DNA of 48,009 nt from Bacteroides sp. ET71 (GTDB lineage Bacteria > Bacteroidota > Bacteroidia > Bacteroidales > Bacteroidaceae). The notes under the pieces were generated by a model, which saw nothing but the letters and a program-made list of their open reading frames with translations, was not told the origin of the DNA and did not search any database. This document shows positions 1-8,599 of this stretch, piece after piece. Position 1 is the stretch's first letter. Each line of letters begins with the position of its first letter. The stretch lies in contig NZ_JAMBLS010000026.1 of the NCBI RefSeq assembly GCF_023336905.1, positions 1-48,009 on the forward strand, read 5' to 3'. Both the position numbers and the translations under genes were made by a program.

Positions 1-1523
1 AGACCTTCGGTAATGAAGTCCAGTTTTTGTTCGATATCCAGCACCGTGTTCAACGTGTTGTAGTTCTCTTCTTTGTATTCCTTGAGCATTTCCGCGTAAG
101 GATTCGTATATCTTTCGTTACCGGAGATAATATCGTTACCGAAGCGGATGTGCGTGTCTCCCGGTTGTGCCGGATAGGTAGCGGGGAACAAAACGGGTGC
201 TACATCGCGTGCATAGCCCCAAAGGTCGCTGGTAGAATAGTTAGGGCCTTTCAGCTTACCGATTTGGGCGTTCATGCGCAGGCCGACCTTCGTAGAAGGA
301 GTCAGGTTGTACTTCAGGTTATTTTGGAAGATGTAGTTCCAACGGTTGATGTTGGTGTCGTAAGAGTACGTTTTGGGCGCATTCAGCATACCGGTATCGT
401 GGTTGGCCTGGATGCTCATGTAGTACGTGATTTTAGAACCACCGCCCGATACGTTTACGTTGGCGCGTTCGTTCCAAGTATGATTCTTGAACATTACGTC
501 GTACCAATCTACATTCGGATAGCGATAAGGGTATTGACCGCTGCGCGTCAGGTCAATGTCTTCCTGCGTATAACGGGCAGAACCACCGCGTGCCATAGAG
601 GCTTCGTTGTAGATCTCCATCCAGCGGCCGCCGTCTACGAACTCTACCATGTTGACCGGTTGGGTCAGTGAAGCTTCTACCGTCACATTCACCTTGGCAC
701 GCTGGTTGATTTCACCGTCTTTCGTGGTAACCAGCATGACGCCGTTGGCACCGCGCGCACCGTAGATGGCTGTGGCCGAGGCATCCTTCAAGACAGAAAA
801 ACTGGCAATCGTCTCAGCGGGGATGCGGTCAAGGTCGGCTGCCGAGATTTCCACTCCGTCCAACAGGATGAGAGGCGTAGCCACACCGCCGAAGGTGCTG
901 ATACCGCGGATGTAGAAGGAAGAGGTTGAACCGGGTTCACCGCTGTTGGCGAAGGACATCACACCGGCCAGTTTACCGGCAATGCTGTTGGTCAGAGAAG
1001 AACTGGGAGCACGTAATACAGAGCCTTCTACCGAAGTGATGGCACCTGTAACAGAGATCTTTTTCTGCGTACCAGCACCGACAACAACGACTTCACTCAG
1101 CATTTCGTTGTCGCTGACCATGCGTACGTTCAGTTCACCTTGGTCAGTCACGTAGAAACTTTGGGTTTTGTAGCCGATGTAGCTGATTTCTATCGTCATG
1201 CTTTCTCCTGCGGGAATGGACAATGAGAAGTGGCCGTTCACGTCACTGACTACTCCGCTTGTGGTATCTTTAATCTTGATGCTCGCACCGATGATGGGCG
1301 TTCCGTCGGCATCATCTACGATGGTACCTACCAAGGTTCTTGTTCTTTTGTTTTGCTGAACGTCAAAGTTTGTATTTGTAGTGTTACCGACAATGTTTGT
1401 CAGTTTTTGCCCTGCCGATACGTTTTCATCGGCCATACTTGGCATTGGATAAGCCAATAAGCATAATAGCGGATATTTCAACCACCATGCTTTCCTGAAA
1501 CGATGTTCATTTTTCATGCTCAT
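1..1523 (-). CDS. SusC/RagA family TonB-linked outer membrane receptor (N-terminal part)
   Basis: Reading from position 1523 toward 1, the frame stays open to the window edge, giving about 507 residues of an outer-membrane transporter that imports oligosaccharides with a SusD partner. I see a signal peptide (WWLKYPLLCLLAYP), then a carboxypeptidase-like regulatory fold around residues 60-130 (LVGTIVDDADGTPIIGASIK, ending IGYK), a short TonB-box-like stretch, and a plug domain (VTGAITSVEGSVLR, then GVEISAADLDRIPAETI and ATAIYGARGANGVMLV). These are hallmarks of the family; full-length members are roughly 1000 residues, so half is missing. Two ATGs lie 6 bp apart (1523 and 1517); MKNEHRF from 1517 is equally plausible. 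It follows the GH76-GH125-SGNH genes on the same strand and probably belongs to the same mannan locus. Its SusD partner should lie left of the window. Confidence 0.93.
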   Translation of the reverse strand, partial: MSMKNEHRFRKAWWLKYPLLCLLAYPMPSMADENVSAGQKLTNIVGNTTNTNFDVQQNKRTRTLVGTIVDDADGTPIIGASIKIKDTTSGVVSDVNGHFSLSIPAGESMTIEISYIGYKTQSFYVTDQGELNVRMVSDNEMLSEVVVVGAGTQKKISVTGAITSVEGSVLRAPSSSLTNSIAGKLAGVMSFANSGEPGSTSSFYIRGISTFGGVATPLILLDGVEISAADLDRIPAETIASFSVLKDASATAIYGARGANGVMLVTTKDGEINQRAKVNVTVEASLTQPVNMVEFVDGGRWMEIYNEASMARGGSARYTQEDIDLTRSGQYPYRYPNVDWYDVMFKNHTWNERANVNVSGGGSKITYYMSIQANHDTGMLNAPKTYSYDTNINRWNYIFQNNLKYNLTPSTKVGLRMNAQIGKLKGPNYSTSDLWGYARDVAPVLFPATYPAQPGDTHIRFGNDIISGNERYTNPYAEMLKEYKEENYNTLNTVLDIEQKLDFITEG

Positions 1524-1559
1524 TAGAGTAATTTTGAAGTTTGAGATAAATTAGTAATA

Positions 1560-1600
1560 AACTTTTGGTTAATTCTTTATTATGATTTCGTAACTTTTGG
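1560..1600 (-). promoter_or_regulatory. Pair of 9-bp direct repeats upstream of susC
   Basis: On the minus strand CCAAAAGTT occurs at 1600-1592 and again at 1568-1560, exactly 32 bp apart, between the SGNH gene and susC. Spacing of about three helical turns on one DNA face suits a dimeric activator. No TAnnTTTG element is evident here, which also fits activator-dependent transcription. The regulator is not in the window. Confidence 0.35.
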
Positions 1601-1627
1601 CGTCTTTCCTTATAAAAGGATTTTGCT

Positions 1628-1644
1628 CCGTTTCAATGAAACGG
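1628..1644. promoter_or_regulatory. Perfect 8-bp palindrome in the susC leader region
   Basis: CCGTTTCA and TGAAACGG flank a single A. The site lies 30 bp after the SGNH stop codon and about 105 bp before susC. It could be an operator or a short RNA hairpin. No T-run follows on the minus strand, so it is not a standard terminator. Confidence 0.35.
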
Positions 1645-1673
1645 AAACATATAAGTTGTACAATGACTCTTTG

Positions 1674-2381
1674 CTACGGTTCTAGAACTCGTTCGATGGC
1701 AGGCTTTATCAGTGCCTCCATTACTTTGTATCCTTCTTCCGTCGGGTGAACTCCATCGTTGGAGTAAGCGGGGTTGAGTGCCTTGTTTTCCCCATAGACC
1801 ATCGCTTGATAATAGTCTACATAGGGGATGTGATGCTCTTCTGCATATTCCCTGACCCGTGCATTGAGCGAGGCTATCTTGGCGGCGGCGTCCTTGATGC
1901 GGGGATTCCAGCCGAAGGCAGCGGCAGGCAGGGTGGAGGTGAGTATGACTTTGATCTGGTGGGCTTGCGCCAGTTCGACCATCGACAAGATATTGCCGAA
2001 GGTGTAGTCTTCGTTGTAAGGACCTGCATTTTCGGCTACGTCGTTGGTGCCGGCATTAATGACCACTAAGGCGGGCGAAAGGTTGATGACATCTTCGCGG
2101 AAACGGAGCAGGAATTGGTAGGAAGTCTGTCCACCTATGCCGCGGCCGATGTAGTTGTTTTCCGTAAAGAAGGAGGGGCGTTGGCTTACCCACCATTCTG
2201 TGATGGAGTTGCCCATAAATACGACGCGTTTCTCTTTCTTGCCGGGTTGGGGCAGTTCCTTGTTGGCCTGGGCGTAGCGTTGCAGTCCGGCCCATTCTAT
2301 GTTTTGGGCCTGCCCTTCTGCCCATGCGAAGCACAGGCAGAGGAGGACGAGGCAGATATAATGCGATGAATTCTTTTTCAT
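1674..2381 (-). CDS. SGNH/GDSL-type exported esterase
   Basis: A 235-residue secreted hydrolase with a signal peptide (CLVLLCLCFAWAEGQAQ). All four SGNH blocks are visible: FMGNSIT with the nucleophile Ser59, Gly around residue 83 in RGIGGQTS, Asn113 in GTND, and the Asp209/His212 pair in DGVHPT. Family members remove acetyl or other acyl groups from sugars or lipids. Lying 18 bp after the GH125 stop and before susC, it probably strips acyl decorations from mannan before or during depolymerisation; that substrate is inference. Length and motifs look intact. Confidence 0.85.
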   Translation of the reverse strand: MKKNSSHYICLVLLCLCFAWAEGQAQNIEWAGLQRYAQANKELPQPGKKEKRVVFMGNSITEWWVSQRPSFFTENNYIGRGIGGQTSYQFLLRFREDVINLSPALVVINAGTNDVAENAGPYNEDYTFGNILSMVELAQAHQIKVILTSTLPAAAFGWNPRIKDAAAKIASLNARVREYAEEHHIPYVDYYQAMVYGENKALNPAYSNDGVHPTEEGYKVMEALIKPAIERVLEP

Positions 2382-2399
2382 GGTCTTTGATGAAGTGTT

Positions 2400-3860
2400 T
2401 TACAGATTGTTTAATAAGTCTACTTTCCCTTCGTTTACAAGTTTCAGTATAAGTTCTCCGAAGAGAGTGTTCTGCCAGGCGAACCAAGCGCGGGTGAACT
2501 TGGCGGGATTGTCCTTGTGGAAGGATTCGTGCATGAATCCGGTGCCTGCATCGGTGTTCATCAGGGTGCGGATACACCATTTTATCTCTTCGTCATCCTG
2601 GCTGGTGAAGGCTTTCATCATGATGCTCATGGGCCAAATCATATCGTAGCCTATGTGGGGACCGCCTATGCCTTCGCCGGCTGTTCCTTTGAAGAAATAA
2701 GGGTTGCTCTCGCTCCATACGAAGCGGCGGGTGTTCTGATAGATGGGGTCGTTGATGTCTACGTCACCCAGGTAGGGCATGGCCAGGAGACTGGGAACGT
2801 TGGCGTCATCCATCAGCATGTGGTTGCCGAAACCGTCGACTTCGAACGCGTAGATGGGGCCGAATTCCGGGTGTTGGTAGACGGCGTATTTCTTGAGGGC
2901 GGCTTCTACTTCGTCGGCCAGGGCGGTACATTCCTGGGCAAGCTTCTTGTTGTTGTTTACTTCAGTCAGAATTTCGGCAGCCTTACGCAGCGAGGTGACG
3001 GCGAAGAAGTTGGACGGCACGAGGAACTGGAAGGTGGTGGCATCGTCTGAGGGACGGAAAGAGGAAACGATGAGGCCTACGGGATTGACCGGGGCGCCAA
3101 GTCCGTCGTTGTTCAGCGTGTCGAGGGCTCGTTCGGTTTTGCGCGTGAAGCGGTAAGGGCCGTTGCCGTCTTTGCGTTGCTGCTCTTTGAAGGTCTTCAG
3201 GATGTTGGTGATGGCTTGTATCCAGTCGGCATCGAAGACGCTGGCGTCACCTGTCACTTTCCAGTATTGGTAGGCCAGGCGCAGGGGGTAGCATAGCGAG
3301 TCAATCTCCCATTTGCGTTCGTGCAGCTCGGGCTTCATGTCGGTGCCGTCTGTCATCCATTCGCCACCTGTGGGGCCGTCGTTGTATCCGTTGGCGTAGG
3401 GGTCGATGTTGATGCAGAGGAACTGACGGCGGATGACGCCTTCGAGCATCTTTTTCAGCTCAGGGTCTTGGTTGGCCAGTTGGACGTAGGGCCAGACTTG
3501 TGCACCCGAATCGCGCAGCCACATGGCATGGATGTCGCCGGTGTAGACGAAGGTGTCGGGTTTCCCGTTGCGTTCGCGGTAGTGTACGGTGGTGTCCAGC
3601 GTGTTGGGGAAGCAGTTTTCGAACATCCAGGCCAGTTTGGGGTTGGTGAGCATCTGCTTGACCCGTTTGATTTCTGCTTCGACGGCGGGCGAGACGTACA
3701 GGCGGTCTTTCACTGCCGGACGGTTTGTTTTATAGGCCGCTGTCTGTTGCGCGTGGTTTACGACTGCGGTGTTGTCTTGTTTCAAGACCAGTTCGGTGGC
3801 TTTTATGCCGTTCGGCAGACAGAGCAGAGCCAGGCCGAACAGACTGAAGGATTTTTTCAT
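2400..3860 (-). CDS. GH125 exo-alpha-1,6-mannosidase
   Basis: A 486-residue (alpha/alpha)6-barrel protein with an N-terminal signal peptide (FSLFGLALLCLPNG). Family-typical stretches are TFVYTGDIHAMWLRDSGAQV, INIDPYANGYND, GPTGGEWMTDGTDMKPELHE, MLMDDANVPSLL and GIGGPHIGYDMIWPMS, which together identify glycoside hydrolase family 125. Known members remove alpha-1,6-linked mannose from non-reducing ends, with inversion. The gene starts 20 bp after the GH76 stop, so the endo- and exo-acting mannan enzymes are almost certainly co-transcribed and act in succession on an alpha-1,6 mannan backbone. Full length, with no broken motif seen. Confidence 0.92.
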   Translation of the reverse strand: MKKSFSLFGLALLCLPNGIKATELVLKQDNTAVVNHAQQTAAYKTNRPAVKDRLYVSPAVEAEIKRVKQMLTNPKLAWMFENCFPNTLDTTVHYRERNGKPDTFVYTGDIHAMWLRDSGAQVWPYVQLANQDPELKKMLEGVIRRQFLCINIDPYANGYNDGPTGGEWMTDGTDMKPELHERKWEIDSLCYPLRLAYQYWKVTGDASVFDADWIQAITNILKTFKEQQRKDGNGPYRFTRKTERALDTLNNDGLGAPVNPVGLIVSSFRPSDDATTFQFLVPSNFFAVTSLRKAAEILTEVNNNKKLAQECTALADEVEAALKKYAVYQHPEFGPIYAFEVDGFGNHMLMDDANVPSLLAMPYLGDVDINDPIYQNTRRFVWSESNPYFFKGTAGEGIGGPHIGYDMIWPMSIMMKAFTSQDDEEIKWCIRTLMNTDAGTGFMHESFHKDNPAKFTRAWFAWQNTLFGELILKLVNEGKVDLLNNL

Positions 3861-3880
3861 TTTGTGTATCTTTAGTTATG

Positions 3881-5092
3881 TTAGAGGGCGCTTTCTTGCG
3901 TAATCCCGGCCAGGCGCGCGTACATCTCGACCATCGCTGCCTGTGTGAGCAACCACTTGCGGCTGTCTTGGGTTTTGCCGCTGAAGTCGGTGTTGAACAG
4001 GCCTTGTTCGTCGCGTGCATGGTTCCAGGCATAGTCCAGGCTTTGGTGGAAGGCGGCGAGGTATTCCGGGTTGTGGTCGGTTTTCCAGAGTTCAATGAAG
4101 CCGCGCAGCATAACGGCTGTGAACCATACGTCGCCTTTCTTCAGCAGACGGAAGGGTTGTCCGCCTTCCGGGGTGTATTCGCAGAAGAAGTAGTTGTAGC
4201 AGGCTTTTGCCAGGTTTTGGGCATCGGTCAGGTACTTGGGCTGGCCGGTAATCTGGTGAAGCAGGGCGGCTGCCTGCATCATCTGTCCGCTGTTGTAAGC
4301 GAATTTGGCGTAACCTATTTTCCCGTCCAGGGCCATGTTGTCGAAATACAGGTAGTCCGTTGTGTCTTGCAGGTGGGTTTGCGTCCATTCATACAATGCT
4401 TTCCCTTGTGCCAGGTAGCTGCTGTCTTGTGTGGCGCGGAACAGTTTCAGGGCAAAGACTGAGGCTGGCGCGTTGGAGCATGTGTTTTTGGATTCTTTCT
4501 TTTGCTCGCACCAGTAGATGCCTCCGCCCAGTTGCTCGTCCATGCCGCTTTCGATGAACTTCCAGATGGTTTGCGCCTTTTGCAAATACTTCTTCTCGTC
4601 CGGGCATTGCGTATAAAGATCGGTGAAGTCGATGCCCAGCCAGATGTTGTCATCGTAGAAACGGTCGGACTGTGGGGCGGTGTGGATGTACGAGGCGTAG
4701 GCTTCGGGCTGTCGGCGCGTATCGCGGTATTCTTCCAGTCCCGGCAGGACGCGTTGCTCCAGCAAGTCTTTGTAGCGGCTGTCGCCGGTGGCTTCCAGCA
4801 GAGCGTTTACGGCAGAGAAGCTTCCGGAGTAGGGCCACAGATACGAGAACGGATTGGGACCTCCTGTCGGTTGTGTGGCCAGGTAGGTGGCGGTGTAGTC
4901 GCCGAATCCTGAGGGGTAATTTTCGCGCAGCAGGCATGAGCCTTCCACGGAGTAATGTGTATATAGCGAATCAAGTGTTTGTGCGGCCCGGGATAATTCC
5001 GGGTTCTGGACAGCCGGTTCCGATTGGCAGGCTGTGGTTAGACTGATGGCGACGCATGCAGTCGCAGATAGTGTCATTAAAAAGTTTTTCAT
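3881..5092 (-). CDS. GH76 endo-alpha-1,6-mannanase lipoprotein
   Basis: A 403-residue protein starting MKNFLMTL with a lipoprotein signal peptide and lipobox LTTAC, so it is probably anchored at the cell surface or in the periplasm. The paired aspartates Asp147-Asp148 in RFYDDNIWLGIDFTD match the catalytic DD of glycoside hydrolase family 76, and GGGIYWCEQ, CSNAPA and FAYNSGQMMQA are further family stretches. Family enzymes cut the alpha-1,6-mannan backbone internally. The frame is open upstream of 5092, but only this start gives a signal peptide. It leads the GH76-GH125-SGNH-susC run and is preceded by a long inverted repeat (5161-5240). Confidence 0.9.
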   Translation of the reverse strand: MKNFLMTLSATACVAISLTTACQSEPAVQNPELSRAAQTLDSLYTHYSVEGSCLLRENYPSGFGDYTATYLATQPTGGPNPFSYLWPYSGSFSAVNALLEATGDSRYKDLLEQRVLPGLEEYRDTRRQPEAYASYIHTAPQSDRFYDDNIWLGIDFTDLYTQCPDEKKYLQKAQTIWKFIESGMDEQLGGGIYWCEQKKESKNTCSNAPASVFALKLFRATQDSSYLAQGKALYEWTQTHLQDTTDYLYFDNMALDGKIGYAKFAYNSGQMMQAAALLHQITGQPKYLTDAQNLAKACYNYFFCEYTPEGGQPFRLLKKGDVWFTAVMLRGFIELWKTDHNPEYLAAFHQSLDYAWNHARDEQGLFNTDFSGKTQDSRKWLLTQAAMVEMYARLAGITQESAL

Positions 5093-5160
5093 GAGGATGT
5101 CTTTGTGCGTTTCTTTTTTGTTTTTCCGTTTGCGAAGATAAGTGCATAGCGCCAAAATAT

Positions 5161-5240
5161 TTGTACGATTCTCTGCCATTTTTGTGTTAGTTTTTGCCAT
5201 AAGGACTGTTTTAATACAATTTTGGCAGGGAATCGTACAA
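5161..5240. promoter_or_regulatory. Long imperfect inverted repeat upstream of the GH76 gene
   Basis: An 18-bp arm at 5161-5178 (TTGTACGATTCTCTGCCA) is repeated inverted at 5223-5240 with 17 of 18 bases matching; 44 bp separate them. A near-consensus -7 (TATCTTCG on the minus strand, 5140-5133) lies about 20 bp downstream of the proximal arm, so that arm would overlap the -33 region. It may be a paired operator for the mannan locus, or, if transcribed, a large leader hairpin. The rest of 5093-5325 holds only this and the lgt terminator. Confidence 0.5.
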
Positions 5241-5282
5241 AAAACGAAAGCTCCGTCCCTCCGTGCAGCTTGGCGGACGGAG
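5238..5282 (-). terminator. Rho-independent terminator of lgt
   Basis: On the minus strand CTCCGTCC (5282-5275) pairs perfectly with GGACGGAG (5258-5251) and is followed by CTTTCGTTTTTTG. It sits 44 bp past the lgt stop codon and separates lgt from the mannan operon. Confidence 0.75.
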
Positions 5283-5325
5283 AAACGGAGCTTGTCAGGA
5301 TTTGTCAGACTTCGGTGTCTGTCTC

Positions 5326-6219
5326 TTATTTTTTCTTTTCGTAGAAGAACATGCAGTACACTCCGACCAGTATGAACGGGATGCTGAGCCATTGGCCCAT
5401 GTTCAGAGTCATGCTTTGTTCGAATGCCACTTGGTCGGCTTTCAGGAATTCGATGAAGAAGCGGAAGGTGAAAATCTCCGTCAGGCATAGTCCGAAATAA
5501 AAACCGCGTCGGTGTGGCCAGGCAGCGGGCAGAGCAGCCACCGACTTTTTGTCCATGCCGATGATTTCAGTTCTCCTTAGCCGGATGCCGCGGCGGTAGA
5601 GATACATCATGCCCAGAAAGAAGATGAAGTAGGCGATGGCTTCGTACAGTTGTCCCGGGTGGCGGGGCAGTGTGTCCACGCGTTCGAACACGAAAGCCCA
5701 GGGCACCGAGGTGGGATTGCCTATGATTTCCGAGTTCATCAGGTTGGCCAGGCGGATGCAGCAGGCGCAGATGGGGGTGGCCACGGCGATGATGTCCAAC
5801 ACGTCCATGAAGTGCATCCGTGTCTTGCGGCAGTAGAACCAAAGCGCGATGGCCAGTCCCAGCGTGCCCCCGTGGCTGGCCAAGCCTTTGTAGCCTATCC
5901 ATTCCCAACCGCCGTCCGGCAGGAACTTAATGGGGAGAATCATTTCGAAGAACGGTTTCACGCCGCTCAGGTAATACTCCGGCTGGTAGAACAGGCAGTG
6001 CCCCAGGCGGCAACCGACCAGGATGCCCACGAAGCAATAGATGAAAAGCGGGTCGAACTTGTCGTCGCCAATCTTCAAGTCGCGGTATTCGCGTTTCGCT
6101 ATCAGGTACGAGCAGGCGATGCCCACTACCCAAAGCAGGCTGTAATAGAGGATGGGGAACCCGAACAGATGGAAAAATGTCGGGTCGGGATTCCAATGAA
6201 TGTAAAGTAGTAAGTCCAT
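5326..6219 (-). CDS. lgt: Prolipoprotein diacylglyceryl transferase
   Basis: A 297-residue polytopic inner-membrane enzyme that transfers diacylglycerol from phosphatidylglycerol to the lipobox cysteine of prolipoproteins, the first step of lipoprotein maturation. Diagnostic parts are the HxxG region [10 protein letters not shown] and the signature-like [12 protein letters not shown], with [10 protein letters not shown] and FRFFIEFLK further on, interspersed with several hydrophobic spans. The gene follows panE by 12 bp on the same strand. Its product would be needed by the many lipoproteins in this window (GH76, aldose epimerase, fimbrillins). Length is normal. Confidence 0.95.
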   Translation of the reverse strand: MDLLLYIHWNPDPTFFHLFGFPILYYSLLWVVGIACSYLIAKREYRDLKIGDDKFDPLFIYCFVGILVGCRLGHCLFYQPEYYLSGVKPFFEMILPIKFLPDGGWEWIGYKGLASHGGTLGLAIALWFYCRKTRMHFMDVLDIIAVATPICACCIRLANLMNSEIIGNPTSVPWAFVFERVDTLPRHPGQLYEAIAYFIFFLGMMYLYRRGIRLRRTEIIGMDKKSVAALPAAWPHRRGFYFGLCLTEIFTFRFFIEFLKADQVAFEQSMTLNMGQWLSIPFILVGVYCMFFYEKKK

Positions 6220-6231
6220 TGTAATGAGGGA

Positions 6232-7146
6232 TTAAGAATGATGAGTAAATTTCTGTGCCACGAGGCGGTATGTCGGGATGTCTACGCCGTGCGCTTCGGC
6301 TGCATCTATCAGGTCGAACAGCAGGCCTTGCACCTCGCTTTCGTGTCCGCGAGCCAGGTCTTTCTGCATGGAAGCGGTGCTGTGCGGGTCCAGTTTGTCC
6401 ATCACCATCAGGTTGTATTCCACCAGGTTGTCCGGGATGTCGATGCCCAACTTCCGGCCCAGCTCGGCGCTTTCGCGGGACAGGCCGATGAACGTGTCCC
6501 TGACCTGGCCGGGCTTTTGCACCTCGCCCATCGGCACGTCGTAGTACGCGCCTGTCACTGCCATCGCGGAGATGAACGACCACTTCACAAACGTGTCGCG
6601 GTCGATGTCGTCAGACAAGTCGGCTTTGATACCGCTCTCTTCGAGGTCGTGTTTCACGGCTTCCAACCTTTCGCGGGACACTTGAGTGCCCCGGTGTGCG
6701 CCGTAGACCAGACGGAATATCCGTCCCATCTGCGTGATTTCTCCCTTGCCGCTGACGAAGCCCACGATGTAGATGCAGCCGTCGAGTACTGTCACACCGG
6801 GCACCAGGCTCTGGATGCGCGGCCCTGTGCCGTAGACGTTGAGGATGGGTATCACCACCGTGTCGGGCTTTGCGGCCCGGCGGATAAGGTCTGTAATGGA
6901 GTCGACGGAGTAGCCCTTCACACAGACGAAGATGACGTCGGCTTTGCCCGTGTATTCTTCGGCCGTGCAGGCGGGGATGTGGAGGGTGTGTTCGCCCTTC
7001 AGGTCGCTGTGCAGGCGCAAACCGTGCGTGCGGATGGCGGCGAGGTGTTCCCCGCGGGCGATGCACGCCACGTCTTTCCCGGCCAGTGCCAGGAAGGCGG
7101 CAATCGAGCCGCCTACGCCTCCAGTTCCTGCGATTAAGTAGTTCAT
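6232..7146 (-). CDS. panE: 2-dehydropantoate 2-reductase (ketopantoate reductase)
   Basis: A 304-residue cytosolic NADPH-dependent enzyme that reduces ketopantoate to pantoate on the way to coenzyme A. The N-terminal Rossmann motif GTGGVGGSIAAF and CVKGYSVD belong to the ApbA/PanE N-domain; Lys188 in FVKWSF matches the catalytic lysine; the C-terminal STASMQKDLARGHESEVQGL matches the substrate-binding end of the family. Transcribed with lgt downstream (12-bp gap). The ORF6N gene ends 17 bp upstream, so it may be part of a longer run. Confidence 0.88.
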   Translation of the reverse strand: MNYLIAGTGGVGGSIAAFLALAGKDVACIARGEHLAAIRTHGLRLHSDLKGEHTLHIPACTAEEYTGKADVIFVCVKGYSVDSITDLIRRAAKPDTVVIPILNVYGTGPRIQSLVPGVTVLDGCIYIVGFVSGKGEITQMGRIFRLVYGAHRGTQVSRERLEAVKHDLEESGIKADLSDDIDRDTFVKWSFISAMAVTGAYYDVPMGEVQKPGQVRDTFIGLSRESAELGRKLGIDIPDNLVEYNLMVMDKLDPHSTASMQKDLARGHESEVQGLLFDLIDAAEAHGVDIPTYRLVAQKFTHHS

Positions 7147-7163
7147 AGTGCTCTTTTTAGTAG

Positions 7164-7745
7164 TTATTGTTTGGGTTTAATGAATCCGATGGGGTTGCGT
7201 GGTTCGTCGGCACGTCGTTTGGCTGCTTGCAGTTCGGCCAGCGCCTGGTTGATAAGTTCCAGTTGCGTGCGGGTGTCCTCGTTGATGTCGTTCTGGTCGG
7301 TGAAGACTTCCTCCATGTATTCCTTCAGTTCCTGCACGTCGTGTTCCAGCTTCTCGATGCGTTCGGCGGGCGAAGTGGTGAAGGTTGTGTTCGATACCAT
7401 TTGGCGTACGGCTACGAAAGTGCGCATGATGGCTATGTTTACTTCGATGGCTGTATCGCTGTTGAGTATGGAAGAGAGCATAGCCACACCTTGTTCGGTG
7501 AAAGCGAAAGGAAGTTTGCGGGTTCCTCCCCAACTTGAAGTCACAAATTGTGATCTCAAGTTAGTCCATTCATCTTTGCTTAGTTGAAACATAAAGTCCG
7601 AAGGAAACCGTTTGATATTGCGTTTTACGGCTTGGTTGAGAACGCGTGTTTCTATCTGATATAGTTCGGCTAAGTCAGCATCAAGCATCACTTGTTGATT
7701 TCTTATGATGTGTATCCGTTGTTGAATGATAAGGGTTGGTAGCAT
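7164..7745 (-). CDS. ORF6N domain DNA-binding protein
   Basis: A 193-residue protein. Residues 1-90 ([56 protein letters not shown]) match the ORF6N domain, a KilA-N-associated DNA-binding module widespread in phage and mobile elements. Residues 120-165 are a charged, probably coiled-coil segment ([22 protein letters not shown]). Chromosomal copies are common in Bacteroidales and their role is unknown. The RhuM-type gene nearby (8596-9438) has a similar phage-like antirepressor origin. Confidence 0.8.
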   Translation of the reverse strand: MLPTLIIQQRIHIIRNQQVMLDADLAELYQIETRVLNQAVKRNIKRFPSDFMFQLSKDEWTNLRSQFVTSSWGGTRKLPFAFTEQGVAMLSSILNSDTAIEVNIAIMRTFVAVRQMVSNTTFTTSPAERIEKLEHDVQELKEYMEEVFTDQNDINEDTRTQLELINQALAELQAAKRRADEPRNPIGFIKPKQ

Positions 7746-7792
7746 AGGGTATCTCAGATTAGCGGATTGTTAACAATTTTATTCTGTCACTT

Positions 7793-8599
7793 TTACTTCA
7801 CATACTCCTCCTTTTCCATATAATATAGTCCTTCGCCCCGGTCGCCGTTATCCAAGTCCTCCAGCTCCACCTTGAAGACGTGGTAGGGCAGGGTGGTTGC
7901 ACGCTTGGGGCGGTCTACCGTGAGCAGATAGGCATTGGTGTAGTATCCGGCGAAGAGATATAATTGGACGGACTGTTTGTGCAGCACGCCGACCTGCTCT
8001 CCGTCTATCCATACCGTGGCTTTCAACTGGTCAATAGATGGGCCGAAGGGCACATACGTAGCCTTATCGCTCAGCGGTTCCTGCTGTATGTTCCGGAGGT
8101 CTTTTCCGGCTGTCAGCAGGTCGGGATGCTCTTTCAGGGCCTTCCGTATGCGTGTCAGTCCTTGCGGTTGTACGAAAACCTGGTACGCAGGCACGCTGCC
8201 GGGGATGCGGAAAGCGCGTATGCCGTAGGCTTCCATACGATGGTAGTGTATGTCGAGGGTTGTGTCGCGGTCGGCGATGAAGTCCCATGCCCAAAACTCG
8301 AGCCTTTGGTCGGCATCTGCCACGTGGGTGGGTGCCGTGTGCAGGTAGCGTCCGAAGTCGACGGCTGCCATGCTTTGGTATTTCCCTTTGGGGATGCGGG
8401 CGGTGTAGCGTCCGTCTGAGTCTGTATGGGCTTGTGCGGCAACGCGGAAGTCCTTGTATTGCCAGACGAGGGTGGTGCTGTCCTGCGGCCGCCCTTCGTA
8501 GTCGGTCACCTGCCCGCTGATGGTCACCGAGTCCCGGCTTTGTGCTCGACTGGCGGTAGCGGCCAGCAGAAGTGAGAGGAGGAAGAGAAGCTGTTTCAT
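7793..8599 (-). CDS. Exported protein with carboxypeptidase-like regulatory domain
   Basis: A 268-residue protein with a clear signal peptide (LLFLLSLLLAATASRAQ). Residues 25-85 (VTISGQVTDYEGRPQDSTTLVW, then DGRYTARIPKGKYQ) resemble the beta-sandwich carboxypeptidase regulatory domain found at the N-terminus of Bacteroidetes outer-membrane proteins, but no TonB plug or barrel follows. The remainder is unrecognised. Its start overlaps the stop of the RhuM-type gene by 4 bp (ATGA), so the two are translationally coupled, an odd pairing of an exported and a cytosolic product. Confidence 0.7.
   Translation of the reverse strand: MKQLLFLLSLLLAATASRAQSRDSVTISGQVTDYEGRPQDSTTLVWQYKDFRVAAQAHTDSDGRYTARIPKGKYQSMAAVDFGRYLHTAPTHVADADQRLEFWAWDFIADRDTTLDIHYHRMEAYGIRAFRIPGSVPAYQVFVQPQGLTRIRKALKEHPDLLTAGKDLRNIQQEPLSDKATYVPFGPSIDQLKATVWIDGEQVGVLHKQSVQLYLFAGYYTNAYLLTVDRPKRATTLPYHVFKVELEDLDNGDRGEGLYYMEKEEYVK

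Noticed and set aside
5093-5488. Extended GH76 start up to 5488
   Set aside because: It would overlap lgt and its terminator and bury the lipoprotein signal peptide.
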